DNA of 64,000 bases from Acanthaster planci (lineage: Eukaryota; Echinodermata; Asteroidea; Valvatida; Acanthasteridae). Position 1 is the stretch's first letter; the number at the start of each line of letters is the position of its first letter. Below are positions 25,801 through 38,369 of the stretch, piece after piece. The notes under the pieces are model-generated. The model did no database searches. It worked only from the letters and a program-made list of their open reading frames with translations, and was not told the DNA's origin. The translations under genes were made by a program, and so were the position numbers. The DNA is taken from the NCBI RefSeq assembly GCF_001949145.1, contig NW_019091369.1, positions 4,262,054 through 4,326,053 of the forward strand, given 5' to 3'.

Positions 25801-28800
25801 GCTGAGCTGGGAAAGGGAGAAGGCTCACTTAGTCCCTAATCTTCATTTGTTGCACGCATGCTTGGTGAAATAGTCAAAGAAGAGACATCGTTCAATTTAT
25901 CATCAAATGGTGCTGCATTGAGTGTCTGAGAGAGGTTACAGTACTTCCGGACTGCCTCCGCCAGAAGGGACACACTTGTATCACTAAGGCAACATGGTTA
26001 GAGCTGAGAACTAACAACCTTTGCACTTCAATGAAGACGCACTTTTCCGGAAAGAAAAGATGGAATGCTCTGACGAGGAATTAAGTGCAAAAAAATACTC
26101 TGCTTAATGGAACAACACCGTGGAACCAAAGGAAATTTCGCTTCAGTACAGTGGCTATAAATGGTTACAGTCATGTAACTTTGTATATTGGTTAAATCAC
26201 TTCGCTGACAGTGACTGGAAATGTATGCACCGTTGAAGTTGCTACATTACTTGATCTGAAAGTCAACAAATTTAAACAATAGCGGCAAATATTTGAATAC
26301 TGCCAGTGTATCATCTGATGGCACAAGCAAGGTATCATTACGGTTTGATAAATTGATCAAAGAAAGAACTCTATGTTGTTTTATTATACTCACAACTACT
26401 CTATTCAAATAATACTTTGTCATGTTAGCCCGAGTGACTAATTAGAGGGGAAATTCCGCCGCGGGAAGAAGAGAACAAAAATTAATTGGTATGTGAAGCC
26501 CCGATAGGATCATGGAAACCAACGGTGCAAAAGGGGTCAGGGATGTAGAAAAGTACATTGCCATCTTCACATCACATGCAGCCAAAGGCTTCTCATTCTT
26601 GAGCTGGAGCATTACATCTTGATGTAACGCCATCTCTTGATTGATGCCAATTCAATAATGGAGATGAAGGGATCATATCCCTGCCCATTTCCCCTTACCA
26701 TTTTCTAAGCATGCACGTTTTCAGGACAGACTGATTATAAATTTACTAGTTCAATCCTCGCTCCCCATTCAATCATTCTGTCAACAATCGCAGATATCTC
26801 TCAAAATATTATTTCTGTCCACGTTCTGGAACATTCAGAAACTCCTATCTTCCTCCTGACTTCATGCAAGCTGAGCATTCAAGAGACTTTAAAAACAAGA
26901 AAGAAAGACATGCTTTTTTATTTTTTCAACAAAACCTTATCAATATCAGTAAAGAGCTTACCCAATTAATAAGCTGAGAGTGCGTTATGCATGGTTACCA
27001 TGTCATGTGGTTTGTTGATTTACGCCTTGGAAAAGTTATAATTATGACAACAAGGCAAAACGTCACATATGAGTTTTGACCTGGACTATAAGGGGTGGCA
27101 TCTTGGTAGCACACGAATGATTGAAGAGGCTTCATAAAAATGTCGGCAAGTACAAAAGAATACAAAGTCTCGTCAAAAGAAACACTTTGTCGAAACTGCA
27201 TTAGCCATCATCTAGTTTCCTTTCGATGCAGGAATAGGACTTGAACAAAATAATCTGCGGACATGGAATATTAAATCCTCAAAATGAAATATAGTTGATT
27301 GATGTAAATTAAAGTTAGTCGATAAATCAACCATTAAGCACAGAGTCAAATGGTCATGTAAATCAGTGAGCAACCACACTTGCTCAAGATGAGTTATTCT
27401 GTTGATAACTATATCTTGACATTTGAATTTCCCAAATTTAAACTACTCGCGACAAACCCTGAAAACAACACTTCAACCGTTAAATACCGATTTAAACTTT
27501 GCAACGTATCATGTGCTATCCCCTGTTAGAATCAATTAACGTCAAGAGACTATTTCTATCTCCTATGCTACCTTCTTTTCAACCGAACGCAACGAACTGC
27601 AGTCAACTCCAAACGAAATAATCCGTCTGGCGTATGATGAAACTCTGTGCGTGATCAAGAGATTCGCTAGAATGATCCAGTAGTAGTAGCGACAAGCCTC
27701 CAAATATACATGTACATGAGAGCTGGCGGAAGAGTTCAAGTGGATGCGACCAAAAAAAGGTGAGTTACATCTCCATAATCCTCATACAAACCTTCTTAGC
27801 CCGACAAGAAAATGAAACGACGATGGCAAATGCACTTTAAACAACCACCATAGATGGTATTGGCAACAAACGATCGCTTTCAAAGGGGACTTTGCTTCCC
27901 TGTTTTACTTCATGAAGGAATTTCAAAATCACAGTTTGTTTTGTAAATTGATTGAGGAAACCCAGAATGTTTTGGAACATTATAAACTACGCATATCAGT
28001 ATTTCTTCCAAGGTTTGTGTATGACCTGATGTAAGTATATTATGTTTTTCTACGAGCATGTTCGATCCATTAGAATAAATGACAGAAACAATAAATAATT
28101 TGCAAACAAATTGTAAAATTTTGAACGAGTCCTCAGTTCGACGTGAGGGCGACTTCGTCAAAATATTTTGATTTGCTCAAGCTGGGGTCTCGAAATGCGT
28201 GCCTTGAGAATTGTGTCTATTTGCGGGTGGTCCTTTATAACAACAAGCTGGACTTGGAAAGCACTACGTCCTGTCCAGGGTACGCATGGCTTGAGGAATT
28301 CTCAGGAGCATTTTGCAAGAGATGAACGATGAGATGGACGAAACCACAAGTTCGTGATATGAAGAAGAAACGACCTTCAGGCTACACTCTCTGATCAATA
28401 TGGTACTTTGGCAACTCATTTGAAGTCAAAGGTGGAGAATTAGGAGTCTTTATTAATTTTATTTAACAAAGAGAGTTTTTATTGAGTTGGGAAGTCACAT
28501 TGCTGTGGCTTCTCAGTTAACATTTTGCGCGTTTTACTTGCTGATTAATTATCCACAATGTGAATTATGGATTGATAACAATGACATTAATATTTACGAC
28601 GGTAACAACAGATGAAGGTTATGTCAGATACTGACGTGATAACAACAAAAATTAAATAACAACAAATAATTCAAGCAGTTTACATCATTCTTACACCTTT
28701 TGGTTTAAAACAAATGCCACGTGCATGCCGAAAAACAAGTTTCATTCGAATAAGAAGTTTTCTGGCGGCTTGCAGTAAAGGTATGAGCTTTTTCTGTCGA

Positions 28801-31800
28801 ACTCAGAGTTAACCTAGTCCGCAACTGCCAATGATTATCATCAATAACATCACTAATGACTCTGCTGTGAATGTGTCGGCAGAGGCGCATTCTCAAGGAA
28901 CCGGCTTTCCTTAATCTACAGGGCAAATTAGGGCAATCGCGTCTCGTCAAAGAAAGCAATTCATCCTGATGTGTAATTGGAATTACTAAGTGCACGGAGG
29001 AAGGAGCTACATTTCCTGGACAATGTCATTACTGAACATCATCTTATTAAGGGAAAAACAGAAGGGTTGGTTAACAGTACAAAGGGCAGGCAAGGAGGTA
29101 ACAAGACGTGCATTGCATATCAAATATTCGGCATCATTGATATTCCTTTATATGACGAAGAAATTACGTTGAAGCATACACTGTAAAAGGTTGGTCAATT
29201 TTGGGAGGATATTTTGCCCAATGTTGGTAAAAAATATCAACTTAGCAACCTTTGGGCAAGCAAATTCTTCCCAATATTTGGTCAATGTTTGACCAACAGT
29301 GACGGAAAATTGACCAACAATGTGACAGCTTGTAACCAAGGTTGGGCAAATAACAAATGCCCAACATTAACAACATTGTTTTGACCACCGTTTTTTACAG
29401 TGTAAATGCAGCGTACTTCCCTGCAGGAGAGTCAGATGTTTAATCTGAGATTGAAATAGTTTAATACTAACGCTACATTCAGGGACACGACTCGGAAGAA
29501 AAATTGGTCAATTCAATGGGAAGAACTTCAAGTCCGTACGTGACTCCATGCGTGACTTAATAATTGTCAAGTGCAATAGACCCACAACCAATATCCAGTT
29601 CATCCCGGTTCCTCCAACTTTTATTTCAAATGAACATGAGGAAACACACACACACAAACTGTGCCGTAAAAACCTCAATCTGTATAACATCCATAATTGA
29701 TTTCAGACTGTATGAATCTGTTAATTTCATTGCTACGTGCTCATCTCAGTGAGTCAGATTTGATGATAAGAAGTTAAGAAAAAATAAAAGGCATATTCAG
29801 AATAGACTGATTGTGCCTACTGAATCACGTGACCTAAAGTGGGTATTCAATATCAACAAACATGGGTGTCTAAGCAAAGGGTTTCGTTTAAGTATCATTT
29901 ACCAAAACTATACCATAAACCGGCTTTGCTGTTTGTAACCAACACTCAAACACACGTTGCTATGGGGTTGATACCCACTGTAGGTCACGTGATTTGGCCG
30001 ACGCAATTGGTCTAAGTTGCAGCCGCTACATACTGAGATTCATTAAAAAAAAATACCTACAGCATCCTTTCTGTGGGTGCACCAACTTTAACCAGGAAAC
30101 AGACGAGATCAAAAAGATGTGCATTAATAACAAAAATAAACAAAGTACAACTTTGTCAATTCAAACATTTTATACAAGAAAAACGCGTCATATGTTTTAT
30201 GTGGTTGGCCAAACGAAAGGTGAAACGTCGGAGTTATTATACCGTCAGGGTTTTCCTTTACCACCTAAGTGTGCAAACAAATTGTGTTGTTTGGGATATA
30301 ATAATCGATATTTAGGCGCTGGAATAGTTTTTTTTCAAGAGTGCAGTGAGAAGTAATCGATTCAATGTATTTTAATGTAAGCGTGAGAAGAATCGACAGG
30401 AAGAGAAGTTAGTGACTATGGAAGATTATCGAGTTACACATGCACAGCTGGAAACTAGGCGTAATAAAACAGTTAAGCGACTTCGAGGAAATGGACTGAC
30501 ACATAAACACACGTGAGGATTGATTCATTCATTGATTCATGAGGATGAATTGAGGAGGCATTGTGTAGGGAATGCTTATAAGATTGATGGAAAAACACCC
30601 AAGAACCATCCGGTAGAACGTACAGTTTCTGAACTAGTTCACCACTGCGTCATGGGCGCTAGCAAAAAGGTCGAATTTCTGAACTTTCCCGATGGAGGTC
30701 AATGTATTGCACTTTACTGCATATTATGAACTTCCTGAAATTACTGAGTCCATTATCTCGATTGCTTTGTGCGTGTACGTACCGTGAAGTAGTCTCATAG
30801 AAAACAGATATCTTTTATCTTCGAAAATAGTGAACAACATACAGTGCATATTTTGTCCTCTATGCAAATTGTCTCTGCGAACGTCCAAAACACAGTTCGA
30901 TATGAACTCACCGGGGATTTTCAAGAAGGGGTGAGCTTTCTAACGAAATGCAATAACATTTCTCCAGTTTGCAAAGATAAAAATGAAATGAATATTGGTC
31001 ACAGATCACACCCTATACCAGACCTTTGAACCGGAGGAAACCGAGCTGATGTTTCTGCCAACTGCCAAGTTGTCTGCAAAAGAGATCAGTAATTGTGATG
31101 GTAGTCATAGTGACGATAGGTGAGAGTGGTGATGATGATGGTGATGATGGGGGTGTTGACAGCTATATGATGGCCAAAGTTATAATGTTGATGGGGATAC
31201 TGAAGGTGTGCCTTTACGGTGCTGATGTTACTGTTGCTATAGCAATGATGGCTTTGGCAAGGTGGATACAAGGAAGGGTCAAAGGTTGCCATCCTCCCAT
31301 TTTGTGTTTTAAATACTGACAGAAAGGCGATTTTTAGGTCTATTTTCTTTCCATTCCTTAATTCTAAAAGCATGTAAACAGAATTAGCCTCAACCATCAG
31401 AAAAGCCCTAACGTGTTACGTAAAATATTCCAAATTGGTGGCCACTCCGTGAAAATTTGGTTCTGGATTCGCCATGAGTTGCAGTGTATCTGCATCATGT
31501 TGCTGCTGGTGGTGTGTTAATTTTTGCTGCTGCTGTTGCTGTTTTTTGGCTGGCAGTATCCGTGGCAAGGAAGATAGCGATAACGATTTAAGGAAACTTA
31601 AGTAATTCTGATGATGCTGGTTAAAGGCATGACTGCGGTGTTATTGGTGATGGCGACTATACGGCAATTCAAACGATGCTGGTGACAAAAAGATACGTTT
31701 CTGATAAAAATACAGGTCCGACGAAAACTACTGCACTCTTATTATGATGAAAAGTTCCGCGCGATAAGGTAATGACAACGATAATGTGTAATTACTTAGA

Positions 31801-34800
31801 CGCTTAATATAGTAAAGAAAGTTCAATCGACACTTACGGAAACTTCCCAAGGGAAAATCTCCGTGGACAGTCAAATCCCACCTAACTGAACTTCAAGAGA
31901 TTAATTTCACGCTAGAGTGCCTCCATCGACACGAAATGCTAGTCTAACCATCCGTGGAATGTATAATGTTCAATAGCCCACTAGAGGCAGGCTACGCGGG
32001 TGAACGTTCTGCCTTAGACACGCTGATGAGTAATGCTGACCACTTCGCTGTGTTATCGGAAATTTGAGTTATTTTCTGATCAATCTGAGTGTCATCTTCC
32101 AAGCGAACTTTGCGCCTTGGCGCGTGGCAACGGACGGTGATTTGTACTGAGAATTAGCATAGGTGCAAAGTGGTTCTCGAGGATAGGGGACTATTAAGGG
32201 TTGTGACAGATAGTTTGGAATAAAAAGGATCAATCACATTACTTCTTGTTCTGGGTATTTAAGTTCTTTCGCGTGGCATGGAAAGAGCTGCACGGCTCGA
32301 AGTCTCAAATTTCGTCGGCGAGAAATTTCATGACTTCAAAAATAAATCTTTCAAATTTAATACAGTTCCACTGAAACCTGTGTCATATAATCATCGAACG
32401 TCATTTGAAAATAAGTTTATTTTCAATGCAATAAAACAAGCTGCACCGATCGAGAGGGACGCAAATACAGGCGGAGTCAAGAAGTACAGGACCTACACTG
32501 CCTGGCGAAAGGGCGTGATCATGAGCCAACTATTTGCATAAGTTGTGTGGAAAATACCTGAGTGGACGTTCTGCCATAGTGCAGTCGACGAAGTGCAGTC
32601 TAACGGATCGACAAAGTGAAGGTTTATATCGGTTCTCGGGCTCCTCATCTATGCCTACAGGAAACCTCAAACATATATATATATATACTGAAGTAGAGTC
32701 TTCAGCCCATCACATCAACTATAAAGCTAAGTGAGTCATTTTGCAGTACATGTACATGTTCGTTGAGCGTTTTAGACAGTGCAGAACACTTAAAGATTTT
32801 CCAGCCGAGCAAACAGCCAGCAGGATGTATGCACAACTGCAAATCACGATCAGTTCCACATAATATACACTTTTAACACGCTGTTGGTAATGTTTTAGCT
32901 TGTACAGCTGCTGAAACACGGTCTGCCACCAAAATCCATCCCTAAACCGAACGAAACATTTTAGTGCAAACACCCTTACAGAACTCCCATATGGTTGCTC
33001 TTACCGTTTTTACGAAGACATCGGCGCTTCTCAAATCGCGACCCGTAGCGAATACATCAAACTAGTTTGAGCATCTCAGCAATATGTACTCGGGTCCACC
33101 AGACTCGGGAAGCACATTTGTTCTGCTTCAACTGAGAAACCCGTTTTTTGACCTGATTGCGAAAACAAGCCATGAACGCTGCCGCGACCCTACCAAGAGA
33201 CTACAGTCCCGCAGGGAACGAGCCACTGGCCGGGCGAGAATTGGGTTGTGATGCAGTGTGTTGCAAACGCTTGGTAGACGTAAGAACGAAATAAGAGATG
33301 GAAAAGGTAAATACAATAACATACGGGCAAACAAGAGGTGTGACGGCATTGAGACATTATGAAGAAGGTAGGGTGTTGTGACTTCAAAACGAGGCAGGAA
33401 ACATCTCGATCAGAGAGGAAGACAGGGGACGAAACATGTAGCATGTTTTCTGATGCTATATATTCTAGCGTATCTTTTTCTAAATGCATATTCAATCAAA
33501 ATTAAAGAAATAAAAAAGGCAGTCGTAACCATGGAGTCCAACCCCACGAACGAGATTATCTGAATGGGATTTATTGCATTTGCTTGTGAAGGTAACAGAA
33601 AACAGGTGACATCTTAATTGAACAAGAATTTCGGCCTCAGGGACAGTAGCTAGATCACAGCTACAATGGGAGAAAGAAATTCCGAGACGTCATCTTACGA
33701 ATAATGGGGACAGATGAAAACGGGCATGAACGGTCTAAAACGGTCTAAAGTTTCACCTTTAACTGATGACGTATGTGCACGGTTAACGCTGATTTATTGT
33801 TTACGTAATCTGTAAAATAATTTTGAAATTGCATTCTATTTTTGACATGGATAAGCCAGAGAATAGCAATATAGTGGTAATTTAACTGAAATTGGATGAA
33901 AACAAGTTAAGTATATATACGACAACACACTCTGAACTGTACATGTATGCTTGTGCTCCAGAAGAATATTTCAGTTTGTTGCCATATCCTCCACAAATTT
34001 TCTATTAATGAGTTCTTATCTAAGAAACAAGCATTAGACAGACTTTCTTTGGTATCTAGGCATGTAAACAAAACTCCAAACAGTAGGCCCATATTCAGTC
34101 TAAAGTGAAATAATGTTACTTTATCCATTTATTTAACGAAAACACCCGGGGGACTCAACAAACACGTATTTCTCACCTTTGACTTTGGCAGTGACCAAAC
34201 AAGTTATGATCGAAATTTCAATTTTTATCAATTAAATTAGTAGTGATTTAAAACGATGCAGAGTCGATAATCTACGTCGTAGGTTGTAAGTATTATAAAA
34301 ACATTTCTTATTAAATGGCAAATAAAAGACTCACCTGTACATAAAGTGAGGTATCCAGCATATGGCAAATATCACGACCAGAACCAGAACTGTTCGGGCG
34401 AGTCGTCTGCGGGCTCGAAGCTGTCTGGAATCTCCGTGGTTTTCGCAAGGAATTGTCCGAGAACTCTGGGCGAGTTGCTTGGCTATCAGTATATAGTACA
34501 TGCTGATGATAGCTAGAGGTATAACGAACATGATTAAACATCTTACTGCCTCATGAACCTTGGCCGTGACGGTTGGAATCGCTCCGTATTCCTCTGTTAT
34601 GTTTACAGGCAGAGTTTTGCATATGGCTACTTCGACACCACTCGGGTAAATAAGGTCTCTCTTTGCAAGGATGGTTGTTGGAATGCCTAGTAAGATAGAT
34701 GTTACCCAGATTGAAATGGCCACAGCGTAGGTTCGACGCACTGCGTTAGATTGTCGCCGTTGCATGGGTCGCACGATAGCCATGTAGCGATCGTAGCTTA

Positions 34801-35164
34801 ACGCCGAAAGCGTGAAGACCGACACACCGTGAGACACGATAGGCACGGCACTAGAAAACTTGCAGACGGCAGAGTTGAACGGATACGAGTTGTATAGGTA
34901 AGACACTAAGTTGAAAGGTACTGAAGTAATTACCACAAAGAAGTCACCAAGACCAAGGCTTGCGATGAGAATGTTCGGAACAGATCGCATATCAGGGTTC
35001 AGAAGGACAATACATACCAGTATCCCGTTACCAATTACACCCAACATACCGAAAGAAATCAAGAATACCATAGAAACAATTTCATAGACGTCCACAGTTT
35101 GTGAATGGTAATCATCAGTGTAATTTCCGGTAACGTTTGGCAACGCCGTTGTCAGGGAAGCCAT
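22872..35164 (-). CDS. Bombesin/GRP-receptor-type neuropeptide GPCR (383 aa, two coding exons)
   Basis: This is a class A peptide receptor expected in the plasma membrane and coupled to G proteins. Coding exon 1 is 34335-35164 and exon 2 is 22872-23193. The donor GTGAGT and acceptor CCAG join AG|G in phase 2 without breaking the frame. Exon 1 carries N-glycosylation sites at residues 10 and 14, TM1 to TM6, the MRSVPNILIASLGLGDFF block, DRY at 125-127, the disulfide cysteines C101 and C182, and CWIP at 269-272. Exon 2 carries TM7 with NSCINPIAL, where the usual NPxxY tyrosine is leucine as in bombesin receptors, then the CC pair (332-333, likely palmitoylated) and a short tail. Total length is close to that of human GRPR. 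Related protostome CCHamide receptors or endothelin-type receptors are alternatives within the same group. The ligand cannot be told from the sequence. Confidence 0.9.
29179..29402. mobile_element. MITE with CACTGTAAAA termini and TA duplication
   Basis: The element starts CACTGTAAAAGGTTGGTCAA, and its right end read on the other strand starts CACTGTAAAAAACGGTGGTC. The inverted termini align over about 20 bases with a three-base indel. TA borders both ends (29177-29178 and 29403-29404), consistent with the target-site duplication known for Tc1/mariner-type elements. Inside, TTGGTCAA/TTGACCAA and TTGGGCA/TGCCCAA alternate, so most of the 224 bases can fold back. No transposase is encoded. Confidence 0.75.
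29823..29994. mobile_element. Foldback element with CACGTGACC inverted ends
   Basis: The outer 25 bases at the left (from 29823) and the complement of the right end (to 29994) match at all but one position: AATCACGTGACCTA, then A or C, then AGTGGGTAT. The interior is about 120 bases and non-coding. A direct target duplication is not evident, so the element class is open. Both ends carry the CACGTG E-box sequence. Confidence 0.7.
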
Positions 35165-37058
35165 TTTGTCTTGTAGCCCGAAAAAAGATTGATCTTGAAA
35201 AGTTCGTCAGCGGAATACAGCTGCAGCAAACAATTCACAGGATAGTTCAAATATTCAGCTTACTTTCTCCTATAAAATGTTTTTTACACTTGAAGTAATG
35301 TTGAAGAATTCCTCTGTAGTAGAGGGCCAACTAGACGAGGATTTGGAATCACTTTTATGCAGCTTTTTCCGATAGTGCGTAGCTGTTATCTCACTTTCTG
35401 GTAGCCAAGGTAAAGTTCAGCTACTGATCTAACCCACCGAAACGCTGAACCGATACACGATACAATTTTTTTTTTACCTTTCAAAATCCAATGGTCACTG
35501 AGTGCTTGTCACCATGCTCTTAAGTCATATCAATTATACATTAATCCTGTTTGGAGTCTACTTGCCGCTTGCTTCTCCTCCAATAGATTTGCATCACGCT
35601 GTTCCCTCCCTATAAGTTATTACAGAGCTAGTCTTGCCTTCTAGGTACCAGGTTGGGAAGCGGTACTCGTGCACCGGTGGCACAGAAAAGACAGGGTGTT
35701 AGCAACGAGGCTCACAGCTTTACAGTGCAAGAAACACTGCAATTGTGAACTATCTGAACTGCGAAGTGAAGAGCGATTGGCTGTATGAGCAGGTGTATGC
35801 TGGGTGGCTAGCTGGCTACAATCATTGCGTAGATTGGGCAAGGTTTTATTGCGGCACCTTGGGCACGTACGGCGAACAGCGCAGTGGCACGATCAGTTTG
35901 ACTTTGTCGCAAGGGGGCAGTGTTTGCACTTAGTGCACCGGGGCGCTGCAATACCATTTCGATGTGAATTATTTTGGTAATGGGCTGTCATTTGTGAAGC
36001 TGTATTTGATCGCATAAAAGGAAAACTCGGTGATCTTGGTTCGGTCCTAGTCGAACAAAAAGATACGGAAAACGAAATGACAATGAATGGCCAACAGATG
36101 CCGCTATTTATCATGATTAAAGAAGAGCTCAAAAGTTTCGTTTGATGGGGGTGAGGTTCAAAGTTATTTTTATGACACAAAGCTAAGACACAAACACCTC
36201 GTAATGAAACAAAAGGCTGGAAAATAATAATGTAATTTTTTTTTAATTCAACCGGCGAGCGACACAGAAATGGACCACTTTAGCACAGACCTACACGCAA
36301 AACCAATTCCAGGGGGTGTTAGCACCATAGACTTTAACATCTGAGATTCTTGGGTACTCTTGTTTTATCCATGTTTAATTGTTACATGAGGATCCATTTG
36401 TTCGTTGCCCATGATGGTTAGAAGTAGAAGAAAAAATGTCTATTTCTGGGATTTTACACACCCGTGATTGCCGGTCAACAAAAGGCTTCAAATCTGTTTG
36501 ACAACTTGACTCTATTTATATGCTAATGTTGATTTACCTTAGGAGAAAGCAAATGTGTCTTTGTTAGTTTAAATTATTACGCCTGTTGACTTACGTTTCA
36601 CTCACAGTGTGGTCAGTCATGACTCTCAGGCGTGTTCATTAATATGAGGTGATCCAAAACTGTCTTGCAGGCTGTGTATGACTCTCTTATAGACTGTCTA
36701 ACATACAATGTCGTCTTGTGCTAATGTCTAGATACCCTGCTATTTGACCTGTGTACAAATAGGATAAACACTCATGGTCATAAAATTATGACCTAAAGTA
36801 TACGGCAACAGATACGAATCTGTCGATATTCTCGTAGAATATTCATTTCTACAACCGAAAGGAATCATTGACGCAGAGCAGTTGAGATATCCTCTTGGGA
36901 ATAAACTGATAGGCCATACATTCCAGTCTTCGATGTTCTCCTTGACTCTCTGTGACGGAAAAGGGACACTCAACAACGAAGTAATATCCTTTGGAAGATA
37001 TCGGCTGTAAATCAGGCCTCAAGTCAAGTGTGTGGCCTGAAAACTGAACAATGCCATT
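35165..37058. other. Intergenic region between GPCR and GT92 genes
   Basis: The GPCR (minus) and GT92 (plus) genes diverge from this 1.9 kb interval, so both promoters should lie here. I see no clear TATA box or initiator. The open frames (95 codons or fewer) are unrecognised. A short unspliced leader directly before the GT92 ATG is possible. Confidence 0.5.
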
Positions 37059-38369
37059 ATGCCAACTCATTCATTCAGACGATCACTTGAAATGTTTTCC
37101 TCTATGATTCTGATCTTTCAAATGTTTGCTGTTTTCTACTATACAATTCAGACGGAGACAAGGAACTTATGGAGGAAAGAGAGAAATGGTAGCGACTCTA
37201 GTCCACGACTTTATGATCCAAGCTGTTACCTGGAGTTAAAACTCGAGAAGTCTAGCATGCCCATCATCCATTCCGTCTTCGCGGATCCAATCAGTCACGA
37301 AGTGGTGGCTGTAGGAGTTCGGTTTTGGTTCGAAAATTGGCACGAGGACTCATTCTTCTGCGAGTTTCGTGGACCCAAGGGAAGGGTGTTGATTCGAGTT
37401 GCCGACCCCATCCTCAAAGACTACCAAAGATTTGGGGCTAGAGCCCAGTACGTCTTTGTTTTAACTTGCCCAGTGCCTGAACCTCTGTACGGGATGCAGA
37501 AGTTAACCCTTGCGCTCAGACGAGCCTCCAACACCAGTTTAGCGTACGAGAACATAACTGTGTGTCATTCGCAACCGCGTGAGGGAAAGAAGCGATTTCT
37601 CTCCATGTGTACGATGCTGAAAGACATGGACGTTGCTGTGCCTAAATGGTTGGATTATCACCGGTACCTAGGGGTTGAACATGTCTACATATATGACAAC
37701 TCCAATACTTCTACCCTTCACCAGACCGTTCGTCAATACGTTGACAGTGGATTTCTCACCATCATCCCATGGGCTCACGCCTACTCGCCCGGTAAGACAT
37801 ATCTGGAAGTTCAAATAGCCCACGAGAATGATTGTTTATGGCGGAATCGCCACTGGGCTGACTGGATGATCAAAATTGACGTAGATGAGTTCTTACAACC
37901 CATGGATCCATCTGTGCCCTTAATTACTGATATCCTGCGAAAGTATAACGAATTCATGAAGTCCATTGGATCACTAAGGGTTCAGAATTGGTTTTTCTGT
38001 CGAGGATGGAACCAAACGAGGATCTCCAATCAGACGCAGCATCATCACGAGAGTGTCTTCGAGCGGAATCAGTTCCGGAGCCGAAAGCCGACGCCAGTCA
38101 ATACAGGTCGAGACAAGGCTGTCGTTAGACCCATTAATGTCCACTTTTTCAAAATTCATGGTGTGAAACTGGGTGGTGATACCATCACATTGTCACCTCA
38201 GACTGAGATGAGGATGGTTCATTACAGAGGGGACAATCGACTACACTCGGGGTTCCGCTGCTCTGATAAGCAGCCGACAAAAGACAGTAGTATGTGTCGA
38301 CTGTGGGCGAAAATGCAGGGGTTTGAAATGACCGGTCATCAGAGGGCCATGGAGTTGAATTGCCTCTGA
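37059..38369 (+). CDS. Glycosyltransferase family 92 (DUF23) type II membrane protein, 436 aa
   Basis: The protein is an intact single-exon frame. Residues 7-8 (RR) followed by a hydrophobic segment at about 13-30 form a type II signal-anchor, which predicts a lumenal catalytic domain in the Golgi or secretory pathway. The GT92 domain covers about residues 180-430. It opens with SMCTMLKDMDVAVPKWLDYH and the HVYIYDNSN block, and has IDVDEFLQPM at 273-282, where D274-V-D276 is the likely metal/nucleotide-sugar motif. HFFKIHG and MVHYRG blocks follow near the end. NxS/T sequons lie at residues 43, 158, 165, 216, 318 and 324. GT92 members known from worms and vertebrates transfer galactose, but the acceptor here is unknown. 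An in-frame Met at residue 12 could be an alternative start. Confidence 0.92.
   Translation: MPTHSFRRSLEMFSSMILIFQMFAVFYYTIQTETRNLWRKERNGSDSSPRLYDPSCYLELKLEKSSMPIIHSVFADPISHEVVAVGVRFWFENWHEDSFFCEFRGPKGRVLIRVADPILKDYQRFGARAQYVFVLTCPVPEPLYGMQKLTLALRRASNTSLAYENITVCHSQPREGKKRFLSMCTMLKDMDVAVPKWLDYHRYLGVEHVYIYDNSNTSTLHQTVRQYVDSGFLTIIPWAHAYSPGKTYLEVQIAHENDCLWRNRHWADWMIKIDVDEFLQPMDPSVPLITDILRKYNEFMKSIGSLRVQNWFFCRGWNQTRISNQTQHHHESVFERNQFRSRKPTPVNTGRDKAVVRPINVHFFKIHGVKLGGDTITLSPQTEMRMVHYRGDNRLHSGFRCSDKQPTKDSSMCRLWAKMQGFEMTGHQRAMELNCL

Larger units (their letters stand above)
23194..34334 (-). other. 11.1-kb intron of the GPCR gene
   Basis: The intron separates TM6 from TM7. It holds no second gene I can recognise. 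Contents noted: two foldback elements (29179-29402 and 29823-29994, listed separately), ACATGTACATG-type motifs near 27,712 and 32,745, a GAT/GGT-rich stretch near 31,095-31,155 and a TGC/TGT-rich stretch near 31,495-31,545. Open frames of up to 120 codons (for example 29994-30356 and 32278-32541, plus) have no recognisable domain. Confidence 0.6.

Noticed and set aside
32278-32541. 87-codon frame in the GPCR intron
   Set aside because: Unrecognised and without splice or motif support.
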